Below are positions 27,584 through 35,357 of a stretch of 64,000 nucleotides of DNA, in pieces. Under the pieces are notes generated by a model. The model searched no databases. It saw only the letters and a list, made by a program, of their open reading frames with translations, and was not told the DNA's origin. The stretch is from Rhodothermia bacterium (lineage in GTDB: Bacteria > Bacteroidota > Rhodothermia > Balneolales > Balneolaceae), in assembly GCA_030427885.1 (NCBI GenBank), contig JAUICM010000003.1, positions 186,001-250,000 of the forward strand. The letters are read 5' to 3'. Numbering within the stretch: the stretch's first letter is position 1; each line of letters starts with the position of its first letter. Made by a program: the position numbers and the translations under genes.

Positions 27584-27991
27584 ATGAGAGGCTCAGTTAA
27601 AATATTATTAATCGTTTTAGGTACCATTTTCCTACCTGGCTTGGTACAAGCCCAGAAAACAGCTACAGCAACTATGAGAGTAACTGTAACAGTTGTGAGT
27701 GGCGCTACTCTTACAGATGTGACACCTTTAGAAATGGATCTTGTTAACAATGAAGTAAAAGGTGGAACTTTCAGATTTACAGCTGCGGCTAATACAGATG
27801 CCGAGGTCACTATATCTGAAAATGTTACTTTGACAAACCAATACGGAGAAGAATTGACACTGAAATCTGACAGCCTCCATAAAATTGAAAAAAATATTCA
27901 CGAGGTTGATATAGATGTTGATCTTCCCCAAAAAAGAAAATTAAACGGTCAGTTTACCGGCACTCTTGTAACCACGGTTTACTACCTGTGA
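27584..27991 (+). CDS. Small secreted beta-rich protein (DUF4402-like)
   Basis: The 135 residues have a signal peptide (KILLIVLGTIFLPGLVQAQ). An all-beta mature part follows, with TATATMRVTVTVVSGATL, and it ends GQFTGTLVTTVYYL. The pattern of repeated short strands and the ending resemble DUF4402 and pilin-like secreted beta-sandwich proteins, but the match is by eye only. It is transcribed away from the giant repeat protein across a gap with a long inverted repeat. A terminator follows. Confidence 0.65.
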   Translation: MRGSVKILLIVLGTIFLPGLVQAQKTATATMRVTVTVVSGATLTDVTPLEMDLVNNEVKGGTFRFTAAANTDAEVTISENVTLTNQYGEELTLKSDSLHKIEKNIHEVDIDVDLPQKRKLNGQFTGTLVTTVYYL

Positions 27992-28012
27992 AATTATAGA
28001 TTATTCTGTACC

Positions 28013-28050
28013 CCAAGCCTCAAATGGTTGATCCCATTGAGGCTTTTTTA
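28013..28050 (+). terminator. Rho-independent terminator after the small secreted protein
   Basis: AAGCCTCAA pairs with TTGAGGCTT, extended by TGG/CCA next to a small bulge, and is followed by a run of T residues. Confidence 0.8.
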
Positions 28051-28062
28051 TTTCATCTCTTC

Positions 28063-28093
28063 TTTGTTATGAATTCTGCTTCGAATAGATTTT
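28063..28093 (+). promoter_or_regulatory. Possible promoter of the VOC-family gene
   Basis: TTTG at 28063-28066 and TAGATTTT at 28086-28093 are 19 bases apart, close to the Bacteroidota pattern with one mismatch in the -7 box. Confidence 0.35.
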
Positions 28094-28123
28094 ATTGGTT
28101 TTGTCACTTAACTCGGAGCCATC

Positions 28124-28483
28124 ATGATCAAAGGTTTAAGAACTACAATTTATGCAACCCCGGACATTATGAAAGGAAGAGAATGGTATACAGCTGTTCT
28201 TGGGCAGGAACCATACTTTAATGAGCCATTCTATGTCGGATTTGACGTGGGTGGCTATGAATTGGGATTACAGCCAGACCGGAACCCAGGCACCGATGGA
28301 GCCACCGTTTATTGGGGAGTGGAAAATATTCAAACTGCCTGGGATAAACTTCTGGAGCTTGGAGCTACTCCTTCAGAAGAGATCATGAATGTGGGTGGTG
28401 ATATCTTTGTAGCAGCGGTAATTGATCCATTTGGCAATCTATTCGGGATCATACAAAACCCGAATTTTGAAGTAAGTGAATAA
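28124..28483 (+). CDS. VOC-family (glyoxalase/bleomycin resistance-fold) protein
   Basis: The 119 residues show the two-module VOC layout: RTTIYATPDIMKGREWYTAV LG at the start and VAAVIDPFGNLFGIIQNP at the end, where a metal-binding Glu is usual. The final strand here has no Glu (LFGIIQN), and the first strand has no His at the usual metal position. A metal-dependent glyoxalase is therefore unlikely, and a binding or unknown role is more probable. It is a single gene convergent with the cold-shock gene. Confidence 0.8.
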   Translation: MIKGLRTTIYATPDIMKGREWYTAVLGQEPYFNEPFYVGFDVGGYELGLQPDRNPGTDGATVYWGVENIQTAWDKLLELGATPSEEIMNVGGDIFVAAVIDPFGNLFGIIQNPNFEVSE

Positions 28484-28486
28484 AAA

Positions 28487-28513
28487 AAGCCTGACCTCAG
28501 AGAGATCAGGCTT
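28487..28513 (-). terminator. Terminator of the cold-shock gene
   Basis: AAGCCTGA and TCAGGCTT form an 8-bp stem. On the minus strand the stem is followed by a run of seven T residues, so it serves the cold-shock transcript; the plus-strand side lacks a T-run. Confidence 0.75.
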
Positions 28514-28536
28514 AAACTTTATAAAGCTTTTATTGC

Positions 28537-28746
28537 TTATTGAAGTCTGTAAACTTCAACAGCACTAAGGCCTTTAGGAGTTTCTTCGATAGAAAATTCT
28601 ACCTCTTCACCATCGTTAAGAACTTCGCCGTAGCCTAAGTTCTCGATGTTATTGCGGTGAACAAATACATCTTTGCTTCCGTTGTCCGGTGAAATGAATC
28701 CAAATCCTTTTTCACCATCAAACCATTTTACTTTACCGTATTCCAT
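28537..28746 (-). CDS. Cold-shock domain protein (CspA family)
   Basis: A 69-residue single OB-fold protein with both RNA-binding motifs, KGFGFIS (RNP1) and VFVHRNNI (RNP2). It is the standard length for an RNA-chaperone cold-shock protein. The region of 274 bases upstream contains no gene and could hold a long 5' leader, as is common for these genes, but I see no conserved element I can name. Confidence 0.95.
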   Translation of the reverse strand: MEYGKVKWFDGEKGFGFISPDNGSKDVFVHRNNIENLGYGEVLNDGEEVEFSIEETPKGLSAVEVYRLQ

Positions 28747-28990
28747 TGTATTAAAAAAAAGTGTTACTCACAGGTACAGTTTTAAGCACATATTAAACTG
28801 CGCTTTGATTTCAATATCGGGCTGTGAAAAAATTAAAATTAGTTGAACAAACTAGAGAAGGGAAAACAAATACTGTACTGAGAAATACCGATTCCTGACC
28901 TTTAACTTGTATACACAAAGGTCTCCATTATTCGCACCAATACCAAACTTTATAATTTTTAGATAAAAATACTTTCTTAATACAGAAGTT

Positions 28991-28998
28991 TAGCTTTG
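28991..28998 (+). promoter_or_regulatory. Possible -7 box for the OprB-like porin gene
   Basis: TAGCTTTG matches TAnnTTTG exactly and lies 22 bases before the ATG. No matching -33 element is seen at the right distance. Confidence 0.3.
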
Positions 28999-29020
28999 GC
29001 TAATTTTTTTATCTTATGCT

Positions 29021-30217
29021 ATGCTACTACGAATTCTATTTATCATGAGCTCATTATCTTTTTTGGGTTCAGCAGCTTTTGCGCAGGAAATTAAAGCGGA
29101 ACTGATAAACAACCTCAATGCCTCATTAACCTATACTGCTGATATTTTCGCGAATGTCTCAGGCGGGTTAGACACTGGCGTCAGGTATTTTGATAACATC
29201 GACGCGGAAGTTGGGTTTAATGCCCCGGGATTTTCCTTTTTCCTTTACGGTCTGGGCAATCAGGGTGGTAGCATTTCAGAACTGGCAGGTGATATCCAGA
29301 CGATATCAAATATAGAAACTGAGAATTCCTGGAGGATCTATGAGGCCTGGATAGACAAACAAATCCCCGACATTAAAACCTCTTTATTGCTAGGTCTATA
29401 TGATCTGAATTCTGAGTTTGATGTTGTAAACACAAGCCAGTTATTTCTTAACAGTTCACATGGCATTGGCCCTGATTTTTCTTCTTCCGGAATAACCGGT
29501 CCCTCAATATTCCCTTTAACTTCACTTGCTGCCCGGCTTAAAGTAATTCCATTGAAAGGGCTAACATTCAAAGCTGCGATCTTAGATGCTGTACCCTCAG
29601 ATCCCGCGAACACTATTGGAACAAAGGTCAAATTAAGAAGCTCCGAAGGTTACCTCTTTGCTTCTGAAATAAGCCTCACTAAAATGAATGGACCGAACCA
29701 CTACCCTCTTGAAAGAGGAGTGAATGAAGATACTCCTTTCAGGTTTGTGATCGGTGGGTGGTATTACTCTGAAAAAAGAGCCGGCTGGTCTGGAAATCCA
29801 GAATCTGACCATGGTGTTTATGCAATTCTGGAGGCTAAGATCTATTCTGAAAAATCAGATGTTCAACAAGGTTTAGCTGCATTCTTTCGAACCGGGTTTA
29901 CCAACCGGGATATCAACCGCTTTAATTCGTATTGGGGAGCTGGTCTCAGCTACACCGGACTTTTTACCTATCGCGATTCTGATCAGATTGGTCTGGCTTA
30001 CTCAATGCCGGTAAATAGTGATGAATTCCTCAAAGCTGCAGAAAGGAATGGAGAGATCTATTCAGATAGTGAACAAATAGTAGAGCTAACCTATCTGTAC
30101 ACCTTATCCGAAATTGTATCCTTTCAGTTCGATACTCAATATGTACTGAACCCAAATCTGGCCCCGGGTATTAATGATGCCCTTTTAATTGGATTGAGAA
30201 CCTCTTTTAGCTTCTAG
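29021..30217 (+). CDS. OprB-like carbohydrate-selective porin
   Basis: The 398 residues have a signal peptide (ILFIMSSLSFLGSAAFAQ) and a barrel sequence ending LLIGLRTSFSF. Characteristic OprB tracts are SWRIYEAWIDKQ, LLLGLYDLNSEFD, FLNSSHGIGPDFS, PSIFPLTSLAARLK and the GGWYYSEK strand. OprB porins pass sugars across the outer membrane. It is convergent, with a 4-base overlap, with a sugar isomerase and an oxidoreductase gene that may use the imported sugar. Confidence 0.85.
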   Translation: MLLRILFIMSSLSFLGSAAFAQEIKAELINNLNASLTYTADIFANVSGGLDTGVRYFDNIDAEVGFNAPGFSFFLYGLGNQGGSISELAGDIQTISNIETENSWRIYEAWIDKQIPDIKTSLLLGLYDLNSEFDVVNTSQLFLNSSHGIGPDFSSSGITGPSIFPLTSLAARLKVIPLKGLTFKAAILDAVPSDPANTIGTKVKLRSSEGYLFASEISLTKMNGPNHYPLERGVNEDTPFRFVIGGWYYSEKRAGWSGNPESDHGVYAILEAKIYSEKSDVQQGLAAFFRTGFTNRDINRFNSYWGAGLSYTGLFTYRDSDQIGLAYSMPVNSDEFLKAAERNGEIYSDSEQIVELTYLYTLSEIVSFQFDTQYVLNPNLAPGINDALLIGLRTSFSF

Positions 30218-31269
30218 TCAATCCCAAGGATCTTTCTGTTGGTTGCTTCATCTACTCCTGCATCTGCAAAATCATCAAAGGCTTTTTCTGTTACATTGAT
30301 GATATGAGCATCAATGAACGGAGCACCTTCTTCGGCACCCTGTTGCGGAGATTTAATGCAACACTCCCACTCAAGTACAGCCCATCCATCGTAGCCATAC
30401 TGGCTTAGCTTCGAGAAGATCGCAGCGAAATCAACCTGTCCATCTCCGAGAGAACGGAAGCGCCCGGGTCGGTCAACCCATCCCTGATATCCTCCATAAA
30501 CTCCAGACTTACCCGTTGGATTAAATTCGGCATCTTTGACGTGAAACATACGAATGTACTCGTGATAAAAATCGATATGCTGTAAATAATCTAATTGCTG
30601 AAGCACATAATGACTAGGATCGTAGAGCATCTTCACTGCATCATGATTGTTGGTCGCTTCTAAAAATCGCTCAAAGGTTACTCCATCGTGAAGGTCTTCA
30701 CCTGGATGTATCTCATAGCATACATCCACTCCTTCATTTTTGCAGTGGTCAAGTATCGGGGACCACCTTTTTGCCAGTTCCTCAAAAGCATTTTCAACTA
30801 AGCCCGCAGGACGCTGTGGCCATGGATACACATAGGGCCAGACTAATGCACCTGAGAAGCTCGCCATTACATCAATCCCAAAATGTTTGCTCGCAGTAGC
30901 AGCCCACTTCACCTGTTGTTTAGCCCATTCAGTTCGCTCTTTCGGTTTCCCATGAAGCTCTTCCGGTGCAAATCCATCAAACATCGTATCAAACGCAGGA
31001 TGAACAGCAACTAATTGTCCCTGTAAATGAGTTGATAGCTCTGAAATTTCCAGTCCGGCCTCATTTACGATGCCTTTAACTTCATCACAATAATCTTTAC
31101 TGGTTCCGGCTTTTTCCAGGTCAATCACTCTGCCATCCCAGCTGGGGATCTGAACTGCTTTATATCCAAGATCTGCTGCCCACTCGCAGATACTTTTAAG
31201 GTTATTGAACGGTTCCGCATCATCCATGAATTGTGCCAAAAATATGGCCGGTCCCTTAATTGTTTTCAT
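30214..31269 (-). CDS. Sugar phosphate isomerase/epimerase-type TIM-barrel protein
   Basis: The 351-residue AP endonuclease-2/xylose isomerase-like barrel shows the metal-ligand blocks: Glu in CYEIHPGED, Asp/His in YDPSHYVLQ, His and Asp in FHVKDAEF and Glu in AVLEWECC. The GGYQGWVDRPGRFRSLGDG loop is typical of the group found beside Gfo/Idh/MocA oxidoreductases. It likely isomerises or dehydrates a keto-sugar or inositol-type substrate; the exact substrate is not clear. The oxidoreductase gene lies 72 bases upstream in the same direction. Confidence 0.85.
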   Translation of the reverse strand: MKTIKGPAIFLAQFMDDAEPFNNLKSICEWAADLGYKAVQIPSWDGRVIDLEKAGTSKDYCDEVKGIVNEAGLEISELSTHLQGQLVAVHPAFDTMFDGFAPEELHGKPKERTEWAKQQVKWAATASKHFGIDVMASFSGALVWPYVYPWPQRPAGLVENAFEELAKRWSPILDHCKNEGVDVCYEIHPGEDLHDGVTFERFLEATNNHDAVKMLYDPSHYVLQQLDYLQHIDFYHEYIRMFHVKDAEFNPTGKSGVYGGYQGWVDRPGRFRSLGDGQVDFAAIFSKLSQYGYDGWAVLEWECCIKSPQQGAEEGAPFIDAHIINVTEKAFDDFADAGVDEATNRKILGID

Positions 31270-31341
31270 CTTAAATCCTGCTATCTGTTTTAATTCTTAA
31301 ACGTTGATTTATTGAGGTAATGAATTTTTAATTCTGTTGAG

Positions 31342-32502
31342 CTAATGCTCAACAGCCACCCAAACATTCCCATTCTCGGTCGACTCAACGATCGCATCCA
31401 CCATACTCATTCCATGAACTCCGTCTTCAATTTCCGGATAATCGTAGATCTCCATATTATGGGTTTTGCCCTGTGAATATGCTCTCAGGTGCATAGCAAA
31501 ATTCCGATAGATATTGGCGAACGCCTCCAGGTAACCTTCAGGATGCCCTGCAGGAGTTCTGGAATTAGCCTGAGCCGCCTCAGAGACATACCCTGTTCCG
31601 GTTCTATAAATCTCATCTGGTTTATCATTCCATAGAACAGTCAGCGTATTAGGATCGCGTTGCGTCCAGGCCAGACCTCCATGTTCACCATACACTCTGA
31701 CTTTAATAGCGTTCTCCTCTCCTGCAGAGATCTGGGAAACTGAAAGTACTCCGGGTACACCACCCTCAAACTCCAGTAATGCACTTGCATCATCATCAAG
31801 CAGACGTCCCGGTACAACTTTAGTAAGCTGGGAAAGTACTTTTGTGATGTTCAATCCCGTAACATACTCGGCCATATTTGCTGCATGGGTTCCAATATCT
31901 CCGTAGGCCCCGCTTTTTCCTGATCTTGAGGGATCTGTCCGCCATGCAGCCTGCTTGTTATCACCATCTTCTTCTTTTGCTGCAAGCCATCCCTGCGGAT
32001 ATTCCACCGTTACCTTTCTAACCTTGCCGATCTTTCCACTTTTCACCAACTGACGAGCCTCTTTCACCATTGGATATCCAGTATATGTATGTGTGAGAGC
32101 AAATGGCAAACCAGTCTCATCAACCTTTGCCTTGATCGCAAATGCTTCCTCCATATTAAAGCACAATGGTTTGTCAATAATCACTGGAAAGCCATGATCA
32201 AGTGCCATGATAGCCGGATCAGCATGAACGTGATTTGGCGTCACAATCGACACAAAATCCATACGCTTATCTTCCGGTAAGGCAGCCTCAACCTCGATCA
32301 TTTCTTTATATGATCCATACACACGGGAAGGATCCAGATATAGCTCTTCTCCTGTTTTCTTTGATTTTTCGGGATTACTGCTGAACGCTCCGCAAACCAA
32401 TTCGATCTGCCCATCAAGATTAGCTGCGAGCCGGTGAACGGCCCCGATGAAAGCTCCAACACCTCCGCCGACCATTCCCATTCTTAGTTTTCTGTTGGTC
32501 AT
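31342..32502 (-). CDS. Gfo/Idh/MocA-family oxidoreductase
   Basis: The 386 residues start with a nucleotide-binding glycine motif (GMVGGGVGAFIGAVHR) and contain the family DKPLCFNMEEA segment (EKP variant), a SIVTPNHVHADP strand and GDIGTHAANMAEYV with the catalytic-region His. These enzymes oxidise or reduce sugar and polyol carbonyls with NAD(P). Together with the isomerase downstream it forms a small catabolic pair for an unknown sugar. Confidence 0.9.
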   Translation of the reverse strand: MTNRKLRMGMVGGGVGAFIGAVHRLAANLDGQIELVCGAFSSNPEKSKKTGEELYLDPSRVYGSYKEMIEVEAALPEDKRMDFVSIVTPNHVHADPAIMALDHGFPVIIDKPLCFNMEEAFAIKAKVDETGLPFALTHTYTGYPMVKEARQLVKSGKIGKVRKVTVEYPQGWLAAKEEDGDNKQAAWRTDPSRSGKSGAYGDIGTHAANMAEYVTGLNITKVLSQLTKVVPGRLLDDDASALLEFEGGVPGVLSVSQISAGEENAIKVRVYGEHGGLAWTQRDPNTLTVLWNDKPDEIYRTGTGYVSEAAQANSRTPAGHPEGYLEAFANIYRNFAMHLRAYSQGKTHNMEIYDYPEIEDGVHGMSMVDAIVESTENGNVWVAVEH

Positions 32503-32753
32503 ATTCTATTCCTTTTAAGTGAGAGGGCTAATTAATGAAGAATCACCTTAAATAAAAAGAATAGAAACAAGTTTTGAACTTAACTATCTGAATGTCCTTT
32601 AAACCAAGAATATTCAAACTTAAATTTTATGGTAAACTTTCTTCAACGATTAATATTAACGGATTCCTCATCGCACTTAGCATTAAAATGCTATTTTGTA
32701 TTTGCACTTATTGCCATACTTTAAGTCTATATTATTTAATGAAATTATTCATT

Positions 32754-33527
32754 ATGAAGTATGCTCTTCTTTTTATCCCACTCTTTCTTCTTAGCTGCTC
32801 ACTAACCAACAATGATACCCCAACTCAAGATGAGCTTTTAAAAGAACAACTATTGGGTCAATGGGATTTTACTTATATGACTGTTAACTATTTACCAAAT
32901 AACACTTTCATAGATAGCTTCTATTACGGTCAAGATTTTAGCACTTTGCAATATGTTATTAGTGGAGACTATGTAATAGAAAATGGATATGTAACTCCTT
33001 CGAACCTTTCTTTTGTGTTTATCGATACCTCCCTTATAGGTGGCTCCTCATCTCATATGATAACCTTCTACCCATCTAAAATAATTCTCGATGAATATGG
33101 GTTAATAAGTATGGGTTCTGAGATCTTAATTGGCAATGAAAACTCCAGTAATTCTATCGAAGGAAGTTGGATTTCAACACTTTCTGCTATTGGTATTAAT
33201 AAAGACAGAAATGTGTTCTCAGGGGAAATAAAAAGGGAGTTCAATTTTCAAACTGATTCATCGAATTATAATCTGATTGAAAGTCATAATTTTGATTCAC
33301 CATTCTCTGCAGATATTGATTCTGGAAATTATACACTCAATTTATCAGAATTGGATTTCACCTCTAAGCTAGGATATGAATACAGATACACACTGGTTTC
33401 GTTTTTAAACAAAAAGATGTATTGGGATTTTAAAAGGTGGAGTTATAGAGGGGCGAGAGAGAAATGGTCTTCATCTGATCTACGTTTACAAGATCGAGCA
33501 CCTATAGTTATCGAAACATTACAATAA
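32754..33527 (+). CDS. AT-rich lipoprotein of unknown function
   Basis: From this ATG the protein is 257 residues with a short lipoprotein signal (KYALLFIPLFLLSC). An ATG 15 bases upstream is also possible; the longer open frame from 32592 has no signal-like start and is probably untranslated. The segment LLKEQLLGQWDFTYMTVNY resembles the start of lipocalin-like domains common in Bacteroidota lipoproteins, but no family can be fixed. The gene looks clearly richer in A and T than its neighbours, which may indicate later acquisition. Confidence 0.65.
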   Translation: MKYALLFIPLFLLSCSLTNNDTPTQDELLKEQLLGQWDFTYMTVNYLPNNTFIDSFYYGQDFSTLQYVISGDYVIENGYVTPSNLSFVFIDTSLIGGSSSHMITFYPSKIILDEYGLISMGSEILIGNENSSNSIEGSWISTLSAIGINKDRNVFSGEIKREFNFQTDSSNYNLIESHNFDSPFSADIDSGNYTLNLSELDFTSKLGYEYRYTLVSFLNKKMYWDFKRWSYRGAREKWSSSDLRLQDRAPIVIETLQ

Positions 33528-33535
33528 GTCGGTTA

Positions 33536-34213
33536 TTAACAACAGCCATCGTTGCAGACCATGGTCTTATGTGCTGCTTTTTCGAAGGCTTCCTTTCCTT
33601 CTTTGAAGGCGTACCAGGCAATCCCTAAACTACCGACTGCATCTATATACGGAACTTTAAAAAGTTCATATACCAGGCTTGAACCCAGAAGTATGAATGA
33701 GAGATAAAAGCATGTTTTTGTGCAATTCGCATCAGAAATGATGGGAGCTGAATCAAGCGCTGTACCCACTTTCATCTTATAGTGATATAAGGCATACATC
33801 GTTGCAATTGAAATGGATGAAATTATAACCCCTACAACAGTGGTATGAGGTTTTGCTCCGGAGTAAATGGCTAAAGCCGCGCCAATGATGAGTCCGGCTA
33901 CCAGAATGTAAAATACCGTTCCGGTAATTTTCAACGCTGTGATCTCAAACTCATCAATTCCCAGATATTCCGACTTTCGCATCCTTAGCACCATATGGGC
34001 AATTCCTAATCCTGAGATCACTTCTACAAAACTATCGACTCCAAAGCCGAACAACGCTAGTGTTTCATCATGTGCTCCAAACCAGGTCGAGATCACACCC
34101 TCAATTAGATTATATACGATCGTGATCACACTGAGCACTAAAGCTGTCTTGTACAGATCGCTTTTCGACTGGATATCTACTTTTGTTTTTACTGCTTCCA
34201 TCATTTGATTCAT
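33536..34213 (-). CDS. CDF-like cation transporter lacking the cytosolic domain
   Basis: The 225 residues hold about five to six membrane helices, with the CDF-like helix 2 FGFGVDSFVEVISG and a later helix preceded by DANCTKTC, where ordinary CDF proteins have HxxxD. The C-terminus ends in a cysteine cluster, CNDGCC, and the C-terminal cytosolic domain of CDF exporters is absent. A thiophilic or soft metal substrate is a reasonable guess. It diverges from the DUF3052/OmdA gene with 47 bases between start codons. Confidence 0.75.
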   Translation of the reverse strand: MNQMMEAVKTKVDIQSKSDLYKTALVLSVITIVYNLIEGVISTWFGAHDETLALFGFGVDSFVEVISGLGIAHMVLRMRKSEYLGIDEFEITALKITGTVFYILVAGLIIGAALAIYSGAKPHTTVVGVIISSISIATMYALYHYKMKVGTALDSAPIISDANCTKTCFYLSFILLGSSLVYELFKVPYIDAVGSLGIAWYAFKEGKEAFEKAAHKTMVCNDGCC

Positions 34214-34260
34214 TACCCAAAAGTAATCACATTACTACTATTAATCGAGCTCTTTTAACT

Positions 34261-34890
34261 ATGACCAATCCGCTTGCTAAAAAATTCCAGATCAAGGAAG
34301 AATACTCTGTACTTATGATGAATTCGAATCCCGATATTCATCCTTTATTTGATGGAGTACGAATTGAATATAAACCTGCTCCTGATGAGCAATATGATAC
34401 TGTTATCTTGTTTACCAGAAATGAGGAGGAACTTACCCGGCTTGTTTCCAAGGCTGATCAGAAGACCAAAACAAAAGGAAATTTATGGCTGAGTTATCCA
34501 AAAAAATCCGGGAATATTGAGACCGATCTGAATCGTGATTCTACCTGGGAGGCGCTTAAACCCTTCGGTCTGGAACCCGTCCGGCTCATCTCATTGAATG
34601 ATGACTGGTCGAGCATGAGGCTTAAACATGGCGAAGAACGGCAAAAACCATCTAAATTCGGTCAGGATCCCCCCGGTGTAGATCGGAATACCAAAACTGT
34701 TATTCCTCCAGAAGACCTCCGGAAAGAACTTGATGACAATCCTGATGCGAACGCATTTTTTGAATCTCTGGCTTTCAGTCATAAGCGTGAATATGTGGGG
34801 TGGATCCATGAAGCAAAAAAAGAAGAGACCAGGAAAAGAAGAGTTAAGAAAACAATAGAAATGCTGATTGAGGGTAAAAAGAGCCGTTAA
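34261..34890 (+). CDS. DUF3052-OmdA (YdeI-like) fusion protein
   Basis: The N-terminal half (about 1-125) has the DUF3052 pattern (LAKKFQIKEEYSVLMM, YDTVILFTRNEEEL, LWLSYPKKSG, DDWSSMRLK). The C-terminal half (about 145-209) is the YdeI/OmdA bacteriocin-protection type (IPPEDLRKELDDNP, FFESLAFSHKREYVGWI, KRRVKKTIEML). Neither domain has a proven reaction. The ATG chosen gives 209 residues. A TTG further upstream would run into the divergent transporter gene and add no homologous sequence. Confidence 0.8.
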   Translation: MTNPLAKKFQIKEEYSVLMMNSNPDIHPLFDGVRIEYKPAPDEQYDTVILFTRNEEELTRLVSKADQKTKTKGNLWLSYPKKSGNIETDLNRDSTWEALKPFGLEPVRLISLNDDWSSMRLKHGEERQKPSKFGQDPPGVDRNTKTVIPPEDLRKELDDNPDANAFFESLAFSHKREYVGWIHEAKKEETRKRRVKKTIEMLIEGKKSR

Positions 34891-34973
34891 AGCAGTTTCA
34901 ATATTAATTTCTGAAACAAATATTCCAGCAGAACACTTCAAAAGCTCAAATACTAATAAGAAAACAACACGAC

Positions 34974-35171
34974 ATGAAAAAAAATATTGGCGGATTATTA
35001 ACCGCAGGAGGACTGGTTGGGGTTCTCTATTTTGGATACATGTACATCCAGGATTCCAACTCATTTGAAGCTTTTGGCGCTGATATCGCTGTAAGTACTG
35101 GTGATTATGTCCCTATCCTCGTTTCGGCCATTGTTCTTCTTGTTGGAGTTGTTCTTTCCCGAAAAAAATAG
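34974..35171 (+). CDS. Small membrane protein with two helices
   Basis: The 65 residues contain two hydrophobic segments (GGLLTAGGLVGVLYFGYMYI and VPILVSAIVLLVGVVLSRKK) joined by a short polar stretch. The layout recalls small DUF3185-type proteins but the family is uncertain. It lies 9 bases upstream of a DUF1328 gene and near a PLD-type gene, so a role in envelope physiology is possible. Confidence 0.65.
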   Translation: MKKNIGGLLTAGGLVGVLYFGYMYIQDSNSFEAFGADIAVSTGDYVPILVSAIVLLVGVVLSRKK

Positions 35172-35180
35172 GATGGAATC

Positions 35181-35345
35181 ATGTTACGCTGGAGTATTAC
35201 ATTTTTTGTAGTTGCAATCATTGCAGCAATACTCGGATTTGGTGGCATTGCAGGTGCTGCGGTTGGAATTGCTAAGATCTTTTTCTTTGTCTTTCTAGCT
35301 CTTTTTGTAATCTCACTGATCATGGGCAAAAGACCTACTACTTAA
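35181..35345 (+). CDS. DUF1328/YtjA-family small membrane protein
   Basis: This 54-residue frame encodes [20 protein letters not shown], then [20 protein letters not shown] and [10 protein letters not shown]. It is the standard length and pattern of DUF1328 (YtjA) proteins, with two membrane segments and a glycine-rich link. These proteins are common and often stress-linked in proteobacteria, but their function is unknown. Confidence 0.85.
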   Translation: MLRWSITFFVVAIIAAILGFGGIAGAAVGIAKIFFFVFLALFVISLIMGKRPTT

Positions 35346-35357
35346 TAAAATTTCAGG

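Noticed and set aside
32592-32753. N-terminal extension of the AT-rich lipoprotein
   Set aside because: The extension would bury the lipoprotein signal in the middle of the protein; the start at 32754 or 32739 is more sensible.
34591-35064. 157-residue minus-strand frame
   Set aside because: It is opposite the conserved DUF3052-OmdA gene and a small membrane protein gene and contains low-complexity hydrophobic runs only.
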